64,000 bases of DNA from Marivita sp046592965 (GTDB lineage: Bacteria > Pseudomonadota > Alphaproteobacteria > Rhodobacterales > Rhodobacteraceae): assembly GCF_046592965.1 (NCBI RefSeq), contig NZ_JBISBV010000001.1:558001-622000 (forward strand), given 5' to 3'. Below, in pieces: positions 34,983 through 42,903 of this stretch. Every line of letters starts with the position of its first letter. Position 1 is the stretch's first letter. Below the pieces are notes generated by a model that searched no databases, was not told the origin of the DNA, and was given only the letters and a program-made list of their open reading frames with translations. The translations under genes and the position numbers were made by a program.

Positions 34983-35656
34983 TCGGCAGCTTTCCGGGCA
35001 GTGGTCATGTGACGCTTGCGGCCATAGCCGGGAATGCGCTGAGTTAGAAGCCCTGCGGCATCAAGTGCGCGCCGCACATGGCCTGCGGCGGTGTAAGTGG
35101 CGGCAGTGCCTTGGGGCGCAGTGTGGGCTGCGACCTGTGCCAGAAGGGCGGGCTCCCAAAGCTCTGGATTCTTGGCAGGAGAGAAACCGTCGAGAAACCA
35201 TGCATCCGCGGGGTGGCGCAGTGTTGAGAGCGTTTCGCGCGCGTCGCCGACAACAATTTCGAACGACAGATCGGGCAGGGTGATGCGCCTTTCCCCACGT
35301 TCCCAATGGGGGCGCAGATCATTGGCGATGTCGGCCAGTTCAGGAAACGCGGCCTGCGCGCGGATCATATCATGCGGCTGCATCGGGAAGGCTTCGAAGC
35401 TGGTGAAGTAAAGAATTCCGGTTTGATTGGTTTCGCGCCACATCTGAAGCGCCGCGAGAAGGTTGAGGCCGGTGCCGAAGCCAAGCTCGGCGATGTGGAA
35501 ACCGTCGCGGAACCGCGCGGGCAGATCGTTACCGGCCAGAAACACATGCCGCGTCTCGGCCAGCCCGTCGTCGAGGGAAAAATAGGGATCATCGAACCGG
35601 CGCGAGACGGGAACCTCTCCGTCGCGCCAGTCGAGCGCTTCTGACTGGTGTTTCAT
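34979..35656 (-). CDS. mnmD: tRNA 5-methylaminomethyl-2-thiouridine methyltransferase MnmD
   Basis: The 225-residue protein corresponds to the methyltransferase half (C2 activity) of the bifunctional MnmC, which makes the final methylation of wobble mnm5s2U. Motifs: SRRFDDPYFS, ETRHVFLAGNDLP, HIAELGFGTGLNLLA (SAM motif), and DAWFLDGFSPAKNPELW. It starts at ATG 35656; the upstream in-frame extension is not family-like. A divergent FAD oxidoreductase begins 47 bases away and could supply the other half of MnmC. Confidence 0.9.
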   Translation of the reverse strand: MKHQSEALDWRDGEVPVSRRFDDPYFSLDDGLAETRHVFLAGNDLPARFRDGFHIAELGFGTGLNLLAALQMWRETNQTGILYFTSFEAFPMQPHDMIRAQAAFPELADIANDLRPHWERGERRITLPDLSFEIVVGDARETLSTLRHPADAWFLDGFSPAKNPELWEPALLAQVAAHTAPQGTAATYTAAGHVRRALDAAGLLTQRIPGYGRKRHMTTARKAAE

Positions 35657-35703
35657 GTGGGTGTACCTTACCTGCGGCGAGACAGTGGCGGGGGGTTGAC
35701 GGA

Positions 35704-36744
35704 ATGGCAATGGTCGAAATCACGGTACGCGGCGCGGGCATTTTCGGACTGAGTATCGCATGGGTTCTGACCCAACGCGGCGCGTCGGTGCAGGTGGTCG
35801 ATCCCTTCGGCGCCGGTGCCGGTTCGAGCGGTGGCCTGGTCGGGGCATTGGCGCCGCATGTGCCGGAGAACTGGAACGGCAAGAAAGCGTTCCAACTGGA
35901 CAGCTTGCTGATGGCGGAGAGCTTTTGGGCCGAGGTGCAGGAGGCTGGCGGGGTTGATCCGGGCTATGCGCGGTTGGGCCGGCTGCAACCGATTGCCGAT
36001 ACGCACGGTCTTGAGTTGGCGCGGTCCCGGACGTCGGGTGCCGAAGAGCTTTGGAAGGGGCGTGCCGAGTGGAACGTAATCCCGGCGGTTGACGCAGGAG
36101 CGTTTGCGCCATCTTCCGCGACCGGTTTTCTGATCCGGGACAGCCTGACTGCGCGTATGCATCCGAGACAGGCTTGCGCGGCATTGGTCGCGGCCCTTCG
36201 CGCGAAGGGCGTCAAAGTTGTCGCTGACGCCCCTGACCGGGGCGCGGTGATCTGGGCAACCGGCTGGCAGGGCTTGCGCGATTTGTCAGAGCAGATCGGC
36301 AAATCCGTGGGCGCGGGCGTCAAGGGGCAGTCGGCGGCGTTTGCATGTGACGCGCGCCATGCGCCGCAGGTTTTTGTCGATGGGCTGCATATCGTTCCGC
36401 ATGGTGATGGAACGGTCGCGATCGGATCGACCAGCGAGCGGGAATTTGACGACCCAAGCACGATTGACGCGCAATGCGATGCGCTGATCGCCAAAGCGAT
36501 TGACGCAATGCCGGTGCTGGCCGATGCGCCGGTGGTGGCGCGCTGGGCGGGAGTGCGCCCGCGCGCCCGATCGCGTGCACCGATGCTGGGGGAGTGGCCA
36601 GGGCGAGAGGGGCATTTCATCGCCAATGGAGGTTTCAAGATCGGCTTTGGCATGGCGCCGAAGGTGGCGCATGTGATGGCGGAACTGGTGCTCGACGGGC
36701 GCGATGCCATCCCCGAAGGATTCCGCGTCGCGGCGTCTATGTGA
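35704..36744 (+). CDS. FAD-dependent oxidoreductase, candidate separate MnmC oxidase half
   Basis: The 346-residue protein is a DAO-family flavoprotein with the dinucleotide motif GAGIFGLSIAWVL (about 10-22) and the C-terminal FAD-binding region GVRPRARSRAPMLGEWPG and FIANGGFKIGFGMAP. The C-terminal domain of MnmC removes the carboxymethyl group from cmnm5U; this gene is divergent from mnmD, which lacks that domain, so it may be the missing partner. Direct evidence for that substrate is absent. The stop overlaps the convergent MocR gene by eight bases. Confidence 0.8.
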   Translation: MAMVEITVRGAGIFGLSIAWVLTQRGASVQVVDPFGAGAGSSGGLVGALAPHVPENWNGKKAFQLDSLLMAESFWAEVQEAGGVDPGYARLGRLQPIADTHGLELARSRTSGAEELWKGRAEWNVIPAVDAGAFAPSSATGFLIRDSLTARMHPRQACAALVAALRAKGVKVVADAPDRGAVIWATGWQGLRDLSEQIGKSVGAGVKGQSAAFACDARHAPQVFVDGLHIVPHGDGTVAIGSTSEREFDDPSTIDAQCDALIAKAIDAMPVLADAPVVARWAGVRPRARSRAPMLGEWPGREGHFIANGGFKIGFGMAPKVAHVMAELVLDGRDAIPEGFRVAASM

Positions 36745-38206
36745 ACGGCGTGGCCTGAATGGCCTTGGCGATCTCGGCGATGCCCGGCTCGATCCGGGCT
36801 TGGGCGATGGAGCTATAGGCCAAGCGGTAGTAGTTGCGCGGCGGGGCGTCTCCGGCAAAGAACGGGGTGCCGGGTTCGATCAGGACACCGGCCTCGCGAA
36901 GCCGGGTAGCAAGCTCTTCGCTGTCTATATGGTCGGGCGCGCGCATCCAGAAGGACGACCCGCCATAGGCGCCTTGACCGGCGATCCTCAGATCATGTTT
37001 GCGGATCGCATGTTCCATAATGGCGCGCCTGTCGGCCAGCGCTTTGCCAGTGCGCCGGATCAGGCTGTCGTAATGGCCGAGGCTCAGAAAATAGGCGGTG
37101 GTGCGTTGCATCAGGCCGGGCGGGTGGCGCAGGATTGACGCGCGCAACGCGCGGGCTTCGCGGATGAACGGGGCCGAGCCGACAAGGTAGCCGAGCCTCA
37201 GACCGGGAAAGAGAGATTTGGAAAAGCTGCCGACATAGATCACCCGTCCGTCGCCATCGAGACTTTTGAGCGCGGGCATTGGCGGCTTGAGGTAGGCCAT
37301 TTCGAATTCGTAATCATCCTCGACGATCAAGGCGTCAAGCGCGCGGGCGCGCTCAAGCAGGGCCTGTCTGCGCGCCAAGGGCATGGTGTGGGACGTGGGG
37401 CACTGGTGGCTGGGCGTGGTGAAGATCACGTCGGTGTTGGCCGGAATGTCAGAAGGCGGCAGCCCATCCTTGTCGACATCGACCGCGCATCGGTGGCAAC
37501 GCGACTGGGTGAGAATGTCGCGCAGGGCCGGATAGCAGGGGTTTTCGATCACCGCCTGACGGCGTTGCGTCAAGAGAACCTGCGTCGTCATCCAAAGCGC
37601 GTTTTGTGCACCCATCGTGATGAGAACCTCGTCTGGAGCGGCGGTGATGCCGCGACGGGGCAGGGTGTGGCGCAGGATGAATTCGACCAGTTGGGGGTCA
37701 TCCTGATCGTAGTAATCGCGAGTCAGCGCCGCGAAATCTCGGGCGCCAAGAGCTTGCAGCGCACAGTGTCGCCAGTTGGCATGATCGAACAGTTGCGGAT
37801 CGGTCTGACCATAAAGGAACGGGTAGCGATATTGCGCCCAGTCCTGCGGTTTGACGGGTGTGGCCCCGCCGGTGAACTTCTGACCCAAAGCACGCGCCCA
37901 GTCGACCGCATCCTGCCGCGCAGGTGCAGCTGCAAAATGCGGTGGCTCGGGCGCGGTGTCGGACACGAAATAGCCCGAGCGTCCCTTGGACGACAGGTAG
38001 TCGTTCGACAACAATTCGGTATAGGCCAGCGTGACGGTGATCCGGCTGACGCCAAGATGCTGGGCAAGCTTTCGTGTGGACGGCAGCTTCTCGCCGCGCC
38101 GGAAGCGGCCTGACAGGATGCCTTCGGCCACCATCTGTTGAATGCGCGATTGCAGCGTGCCCTTGGTGTCGGGCTTGAGAAAAAAGGTCTCCAGCGGTAC
38201 GGCCAT
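36737..38206 (-). CDS. MocR-type GntR-family regulator with aminotransferase domain
   Basis: The 489-residue protein joins an N-terminal GntR winged helix (SGRFRRGEKLPSTRKLAQHL, VSRITVTLAYTEL, about 34-75) to a fold-type I aminotransferase domain with IVEDDYEFEMAY (about 290) and the PLP lysine in GSFSKSLFPGLRLGY (about 335). Such regulators sense PLP or amino compounds and commonly control their own gene and a neighbour. The promoter region contains repeats suited as operator (38213-38249). Target genes are unknown. Confidence 0.88.
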   Translation of the reverse strand: MAVPLETFFLKPDTKGTLQSRIQQMVAEGILSGRFRRGEKLPSTRKLAQHLGVSRITVTLAYTELLSNDYLSSKGRSGYFVSDTAPEPPHFAAAPARQDAVDWARALGQKFTGGATPVKPQDWAQYRYPFLYGQTDPQLFDHANWRHCALQALGARDFAALTRDYYDQDDPQLVEFILRHTLPRRGITAAPDEVLITMGAQNALWMTTQVLLTQRRQAVIENPCYPALRDILTQSRCHRCAVDVDKDGLPPSDIPANTDVIFTTPSHQCPTSHTMPLARRQALLERARALDALIVEDDYEFEMAYLKPPMPALKSLDGDGRVIYVGSFSKSLFPGLRLGYLVGSAPFIREARALRASILRHPPGLMQRTTAYFLSLGHYDSLIRRTGKALADRRAIMEHAIRKHDLRIAGQGAYGGSSFWMRAPDHIDSEELATRLREAGVLIEPGTPFFAGDAPPRNYYRLAYSSIAQARIEPGIAEIAKAIQATPFT

Positions 38207-38212
38207 GCGAGT

Positions 38213-38249
38213 CAGACTAGTCTGGACTTATGGAATGCGCAATCTGGAC
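38213..38249 (-). promoter_or_regulatory. Candidate operator of the MocR regulator
   Basis: TCTGGAC occurs at 38221-38227 and again at 38243-38249, giving direct repeats 22 bases apart, two helical turns. The first copy is fused to a perfect 12-base palindrome CAGACTAGTCTG (38213-38224). The region starts seven bases before the MocR gene start. MocR regulators typically bind two direct repeats plus an inverted element, as is known for GabR and PdxR. Confidence 0.55.
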
Positions 38250-38288
38250 CGAAGGCCGGGGCGGATTCTCCGCCCGCGGCCATTGTCT

Positions 38289-39764
38289 TTATTCAGACCA
38301 AGACACGCCGGTCAGGTCGGTTGCCTGGGTCGGCGCGTTCTGCCAAAGACCTTTGATGCGTGCGTCTGCGATTGTCGGGAACGCAAGTTGGAACAGATAG
38401 GCGTTGACATAATCGTCCGCGATGATGGTCTGCGCCTGATGCAGCAGGGCGGTGCGCTGTTCGGGGTTTGTCGTTTCGCCAAGCTGGGTCATCAGCGATT
38501 GCAACGCCGGATTGTCGTATTGAAAGTAGTAATCGGGCCGCGCGTAGATGCCGATATCGAACGGTTCGGTGTGGCTGACGATGGTCAGGCCGAAATCCTT
38601 GCCGCGAAACACTTCTTCGAGCCATTGCGCCCATTCGAGATTGGTGATCTCGGTCTGGATGCCCACAGCGCGCAGTTGCGATGCGATGATTTCACCGCCA
38701 CGCCGGGCATAGGAGGGCGGCGGCAGCTTCAACGTCGTGGTGAAGCCATCGGGCAAACCAGCTTCGGCCAGCAGCGCCTTGGATCTTTCCGGATCAAAGG
38801 CGGATTGCGCCGTCAGGTCGAGATAGTCGGGATTGTGGGGCGCGAAATGCGTGCCGATGGGTGTGCCCAGACCGAACATCGCGCCGTCGATCACGGCTTG
38901 GCGGTCAATCGCATGGGCAACAGCCTCACGGACACGCACATCATCGAACGGGGGAAGCTTGTTGTTCATCGCCAAGATCGTCTCGCCCTCGGTCGAGCCG
39001 ACAAGAACCTGAAACCGCGGGTCGGCTTCGAACTGGGGCAGATTTTCGGGCGCTGGAAATCCGGCGAAGGCGTCGATATCCTGCGCCATCATAGCGGCAA
39101 AGGCGGCTGTGGGATCGGAGATGAACTTGAATGTCGCCGAATCCAGCGCCGGCGCGTCGCCCCAGTAGTCGGGGTTGCGCGACAGCTCGATCCGGTCGCC
39201 CTGAACCCATTCGTCGAATTTGAACGCGCCGGTGCCGATCGGCGTCTGCTTGATCGTGTCGATGCTCTCGGGCGCGACGATCACGGCGTCGCCCCAGGCC
39301 AGGTTGAACAGGAAGTTGCCGTCTGGCGCGGAAAGTGTGATCTCGACAGTTGAGGGGTCGACGGCGTTCACCTCTGCGATGCCTTCGAACAGAGCCTTTT
39401 GCGCATTGGCGCTGTCATCGGCACGGGCGCGGTCGAGCGAGAACTTGACGTCCTCGGAATCCATCGTTGTGCCGTCATGGAAGGTGACGCCATCGCGAAG
39501 CTTGAAGGTGTAGACCGTGCCGTCTTCGCTGATGTCCCAGCTTTCGGCCAGTCCGGCGACCACAGAGCCGTCGGACATGAACCGCGTCAGGCCTTCGAAC
39601 ACGTTGGTGTAGAGCACCGAGTCGATCGCACCGGCTGCGGCGCTGGTCGGATCGAGATGCGGCGGTTCAAGTTGCAGTGCGATGGTGATGTCGGTTTGCT
39701 GGGCAAACGCAGGTGTGCAGAGCAGCATCGCGCTTGCGGCGGCGCCGAGAAAACGGGCTTTCAT
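38289..39764 (-). CDS. ABC transporter substrate-binding protein, family 5 (peptide/opine type)
   Basis: The 491-residue protein has a signal peptide (MKARFLGAAASAMLLCTPAFA) and the SBP_bac_5 pattern: LQLEPPHLDP, LAESWDISEDGTVYTFKLRDGVTFHDG, and YARRGGEIIASQLRAVGI. Such proteins feed di- or oligopeptide, nickel or opine ABC importers. No permease or ATPase genes are adjacent, so it is an orphan. A strong CAGGAGGG site precedes the ATG. Confidence 0.9.
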   Translation of the reverse strand: MKARFLGAAASAMLLCTPAFAQQTDITIALQLEPPHLDPTSAAAGAIDSVLYTNVFEGLTRFMSDGSVVAGLAESWDISEDGTVYTFKLRDGVTFHDGTTMDSEDVKFSLDRARADDSANAQKALFEGIAEVNAVDPSTVEITLSAPDGNFLFNLAWGDAVIVAPESIDTIKQTPIGTGAFKFDEWVQGDRIELSRNPDYWGDAPALDSATFKFISDPTAAFAAMMAQDIDAFAGFPAPENLPQFEADPRFQVLVGSTEGETILAMNNKLPPFDDVRVREAVAHAIDRQAVIDGAMFGLGTPIGTHFAPHNPDYLDLTAQSAFDPERSKALLAEAGLPDGFTTTLKLPPPSYARRGGEIIASQLRAVGIQTEITNLEWAQWLEEVFRGKDFGLTIVSHTEPFDIGIYARPDYYFQYDNPALQSLMTQLGETTNPEQRTALLHQAQTIIADDYVNAYLFQLAFPTIADARIKGLWQNAPTQATDLTGVSWSE

Positions 39765-39884
39765 GAAGTCCCTCCTGTTGACGGGCGAGGCCCGGTTGTT
39801 TTGCCGAGTGTCATGGGGAATCGCGATGCAATCAAGCGCCGGATTTTTTCGCGCGCATTTCGGTGGTCGCGAGAATTGCCCGTC

Positions 39885-39931
39885 GGGGGGCCAGCCCCCC
39901 GATCCCCCCTAGGTATTTTCGAACCAGAGAC
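39885..39931. repeat. GC-rich intergenic hairpin element, possible repeat or terminator
   Basis: GGGGGG (39885-39890) and CCCCCC (39895-39900) form a stem with a four-base CCAG loop, followed by another C-run and CTAGGTATTTTCGAA. It stands two bases before the argE-like stop, 120 bases from the binding-protein start. It resembles short GC-rich elements that recur between genes in Rhodobacterales; no second copy occurs in this window. It could end transcription of the deacylase gene, though a T-run is lacking. Confidence 0.45.
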
Positions 39932-39933
39932 GA

Positions 39934-41208
39934 TCAGGGCAGGAGCAGGGATTGCAGGCTGCGCGTCATGACCTTGGCGCTGTCGAGCATGTCGGTGACG
40001 CCGATCCATTCATCGGGTTTATGCGCCAGTTCCAGCACGCCGGGACCATAGGCAATGCAATTGCGCAGCTTGCCGATCCGGTCGATGTGTTTCTGGTCGT
40101 AGGAGCCGGGGGAAGCGACATAGGTCGGGTCCTGACCAAGCACGTCGCGGATGGCGGCGTGCACTGTGGTGACGACCGGTGCGGATTTGTCGGTCATGGA
40201 CGGGATGACGCGATTGAGTTCGCGGATGTCGTAGTCGAAATTCGGGCGTCGCGCCTTGAGGTCGTCGAGCAGGTCGATCACTTCCTGGCGCACGGCCTCG
40301 ACGGGCTCCTCCATAAGGAAACGGCGGTCGATCACGATGCGGCAGGAATCCGGCACGCAATGGGCAGGCAGGCCTGTGTAATCCTCGGATTGCTCGGCCT
40401 GTCCGCCATGAACCGAATTGATGTTCATAGTCGATTGCCGCGCGCCTTCGGGAACGACGGGCATGTCGGTGCGCCGCGATGCCATTGCCGGGAAGAGCGT
40501 GTCTTCGAACGCTTGAAGCACCGCCCCCATGTGGCGCACCGCGCAATCGCCGAGAAAGGGCATGGAGCCGTGCGCAATCTCGCCCTTGGTCTCGATCTCG
40601 GCCCACCAGCCGCCGCGGTGACCCAGGCAGATGCGGTCCTTGTTGAGCGGTTCGGGAATGATGACATGCTGCACGCGCGCTGGATCGAACCAGCCATGTT
40701 CGGCGAGGTAGGCCACGCCGCCATAGCCGCCGGATTCTTCATCTGCCGTGCCGCTGATTTCGATTGCGCCAGTGTAGTCGGGGTGCTGGGCGATGAAGGC
40801 TTCGGCGGCAATGATGGACGCTGCCAGCCCGCCTTTCATGTCGCAGGCACCGCGGCCGTAAATCCTGTCACCCTCAAGCGCGCCGCCGAAGGGATCGCGG
40901 GTCCAACCGTGGCCCACTTCGACAACATCGGTGTGCGAGTTGAAATGCACGCAGTCGCCGCTGGCCTTGCCGTCATGGCGCGCGATCAGGTTCCAGCGCG
41001 GAAAGCGCTCGCTGTCGCCGGGGGCGCCTTCTGCACGCACCCAGGTGGTTTGGAATCCGGACCCGGAGAGACGGGTGTCAAGATAGTCGCAGATCGCGGC
41101 GTAATTCCGGCCCGGAGGGTTCAATGTTGGAATCGCGATCAGGTCTCGCGTCAATGCGATCACGTCGTCGCGCGCCTCGTCAATCCTTTGGAACAGCCTG
41201 TCGGTCAT
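39934..41208 (-). CDS. ArgE/DapE family M20 deacylase
   Basis: The 424-residue M20 zinc peptidase/deacylase shows the metal sites HFNSHTDVV, YGRGACDMKGG, GTADEESGGYGG and PEPLNKDR in order (about 88 to 190), and a C-terminal SPGSYDQKHIDRIGKL. Related enzymes are acetylornithine deacetylase (ArgE) and succinyl-diaminopimelate desuccinylase; the cycle enzyme ArgJ in this genome makes an arginine role optional. The substrate is uncertain; an N-acyl amino acid is likely. Confidence 0.85.
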   Translation of the reverse strand: MTDRLFQRIDEARDDVIALTRDLIAIPTLNPPGRNYAAICDYLDTRLSGSGFQTTWVRAEGAPGDSERFPRWNLIARHDGKASGDCVHFNSHTDVVEVGHGWTRDPFGGALEGDRIYGRGACDMKGGLAASIIAAEAFIAQHPDYTGAIEISGTADEESGGYGGVAYLAEHGWFDPARVQHVIIPEPLNKDRICLGHRGGWWAEIETKGEIAHGSMPFLGDCAVRHMGAVLQAFEDTLFPAMASRRTDMPVVPEGARQSTMNINSVHGGQAEQSEDYTGLPAHCVPDSCRIVIDRRFLMEEPVEAVRQEVIDLLDDLKARRPNFDYDIRELNRVIPSMTDKSAPVVTTVHAAIRDVLGQDPTYVASPGSYDQKHIDRIGKLRNCIAYGPGVLELAHKPDEWIGVTDMLDSAKVMTRSLQSLLLP

Positions 41209-41262
41209 GTCTCACCTTGCTTTGCGCGCCAGTGTCGCGGCGCCGTGGCGGCTTGGCAAGCT

Positions 41263-42234
41263 TCAGCGCAAGAGAAGCGGTGGTAGCTGGCCGATTTTCA
41301 ACGGTCCGAGAAAGACGGCTCCCGATGTCAAGCCAAGCGTGACATCAAGCGCATCGCGCGATCCGCTGAGACCGGAGAGCAGGGTCAACATGTCGATCAC
41401 GCCATCCGACAGCGCTGGCGGGAGGTCACCCTTTTCGCGCGCAGCGTTCAGGCTTTCGCGCCAGTTGTCAGCCTTGATCGTGACGGTGCCAGTCGGATAG
41501 CCCAGCGGATCGATGTCGGCATCGCCGGTGATCCGGAGTGTCAGTGCACCATAGCTGATTTCGCTGTGTCGCACGGCAAGATGTGTGAGGCGCGCAGCGG
41601 GGTTGGCGGAGCCGTTCAGCGGGCCGCTCAGGGTGACGACGGTGTCGGCGCGCAGATTGGAGAGGGATTCGGGCGCCAAGCCACCGCTGTTTGGCAGGTC
41701 AGGCAAGGCAATGCCGTCGACGGTCAGCGCCAGACGATAGCTCGCGTCGCTCGGTTCGACCTTGTGCAGCGCGGCGTTCACGCCCGCGAGCGCGATGGAA
41801 TGATCCGGCAGTGTCAGGTTGAGCACGGATGCCTCAACGTTGCTGCGCAGAAATTGCGTGTGTTCGCGCACGACGCTGGCGCGCAAGCCGTCGGACCCCA
41901 CCGACACCTCACCGGACGGCGTGAACAGCGTCTGGGTGTCGGCCCATGCAACGATCACATGCGCATGGTTGTAACTGAGGCTGAGCACCTGAAAGAACGG
42001 TGCTTGCCATCCGTGTTGGCCGTCCGGAGACCGCAGCAACGGGCCTGTCACGGTGAGATCTGTCCGGTTGGGGAAGCCGCGAATTTCAAGATCTTGGTAT
42101 TCAGCGGTCCACCCTTGATCGCGCTGGGCCTGAAACCAGTTCTCGACGCTGACGCGCATCGTGTGGGCCGCATAGAACCACCAGGCGCAATAGCCTAGCG
42201 TTGCCACAAGAATGGCCGCGAAAAGCCGTTTCAT
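41263..42234 (-). CDS. DUF2125 periplasmic or inner-membrane-anchored protein
   Basis: The 323-residue protein has an N-terminal signal anchor (KRLFAAILVATLGYCAWWFYA) and the DUF2125 features GFPNRTDLTVTGPLL and VSVGSDGLRASV. It is beta-rich and has no catalytic motif. The function is unknown; long beta-rich proteins of this family in alphaproteobacteria resemble AsmA-like structures in outline, but I make no assignment. It is the first gene before the divergent cyclotransferase. Confidence 0.85.
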   Translation of the reverse strand: MKRLFAAILVATLGYCAWWFYAAHTMRVSVENWFQAQRDQGWTAEYQDLEIRGFPNRTDLTVTGPLLRSPDGQHGWQAPFFQVLSLSYNHAHVIVAWADTQTLFTPSGEVSVGSDGLRASVVREHTQFLRSNVEASVLNLTLPDHSIALAGVNAALHKVEPSDASYRLALTVDGIALPDLPNSGGLAPESLSNLRADTVVTLSGPLNGSANPAARLTHLAVRHSEISYGALTLRITGDADIDPLGYPTGTVTIKADNWRESLNAAREKGDLPPALSDGVIDMLTLLSGLSGSRDALDVTLGLTSGAVFLGPLKIGQLPPLLLR

Positions 42235-42301
42235 CCGCGTACCCCCTTTTGTCTGCCGCGTGTTTGGTGTTTATCGCGCTCATGCCAGCAGGACCAGTGA
42301 C

Positions 42302-42829
42302 ATGACGCTTTGGGTTTTCGGATACGGATCGCTCTTGTGGAATCCGGGTTTCACGCCGGTTGCGACGGCCCATGCGCGGCTCGCGAATTATTCGCGCAGC
42401 TTTTGTATGCGCTCGATCCATCATCGGGGCACCGAAACCGATCCGGGGCTGGTGCTGGCGCTGGACGAACATCCTGGCAGCCTGTGTGATGGCCTGGCGA
42501 TGCAGATGCACGAGGCTGAATATGACGCGACAATGGCCTATTTGCGCGAACGTGAACTGGTCTCGGCGGCGTATCTGGAAAAGCTCTTGCCGATCCGGTT
42601 CAGCGACGGGCGCGAAGTGACGGCGGTTACGTATGTCATTGATCCCGATCACGTTCAGTATTGCGCGCTTGATCTGGAAGAACAGGCGCGGATCATCGCC
42701 AGAGCGGTTGGCGGTCGCGGGCCGAACAGCGAATATCTGTTCAACACCGCGGCGCATCTTGCGGAGCTTGGCATCCCGGACACGGATCTGGAATGGCTGA
42801 GCGCGCGTGTGCGGGCCCTGATCGCTTAA
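42302..42829 (+). CDS. ChaC-type gamma-glutamylcyclotransferase
   Basis: The 175-residue protein degrades glutathione to 5-oxoproline and Cys-Gly by family. The active-site motif FGYGSLLWNPGF (about 6-17) and the RSIHHRGTETDPGLVLAL region are those of ChaC, and LPIRFSDGREVTAVTYV continues the fold. The start is ATG 42302 with AGGA upstream, after a divergent promoter region. ChaC-type length is 170-230 residues. Confidence 0.88.
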   Translation: MTLWVFGYGSLLWNPGFTPVATAHARLANYSRSFCMRSIHHRGTETDPGLVLALDEHPGSLCDGLAMQMHEAEYDATMAYLRERELVSAAYLEKLLPIRFSDGREVTAVTYVIDPDHVQYCALDLEEQARIIARAVGGRGPNSEYLFNTAAHLAELGIPDTDLEWLSARVRALIA

Positions 42830-42903
42830 CTGCTTGGAGATTGGTGCTTTTGCGCCTAGTGTCGGTGCCGAAGAACAAGAAACGTGCGTCAGGAACTGTC
42901 CGT

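Noticed and set aside
39952..41286. Plus-strand 444-codon frame opposite the ArgE-like deacylase
   Set aside because: The minus-strand gene has all M20 metal motifs; the plus-strand frame is GC shadow.
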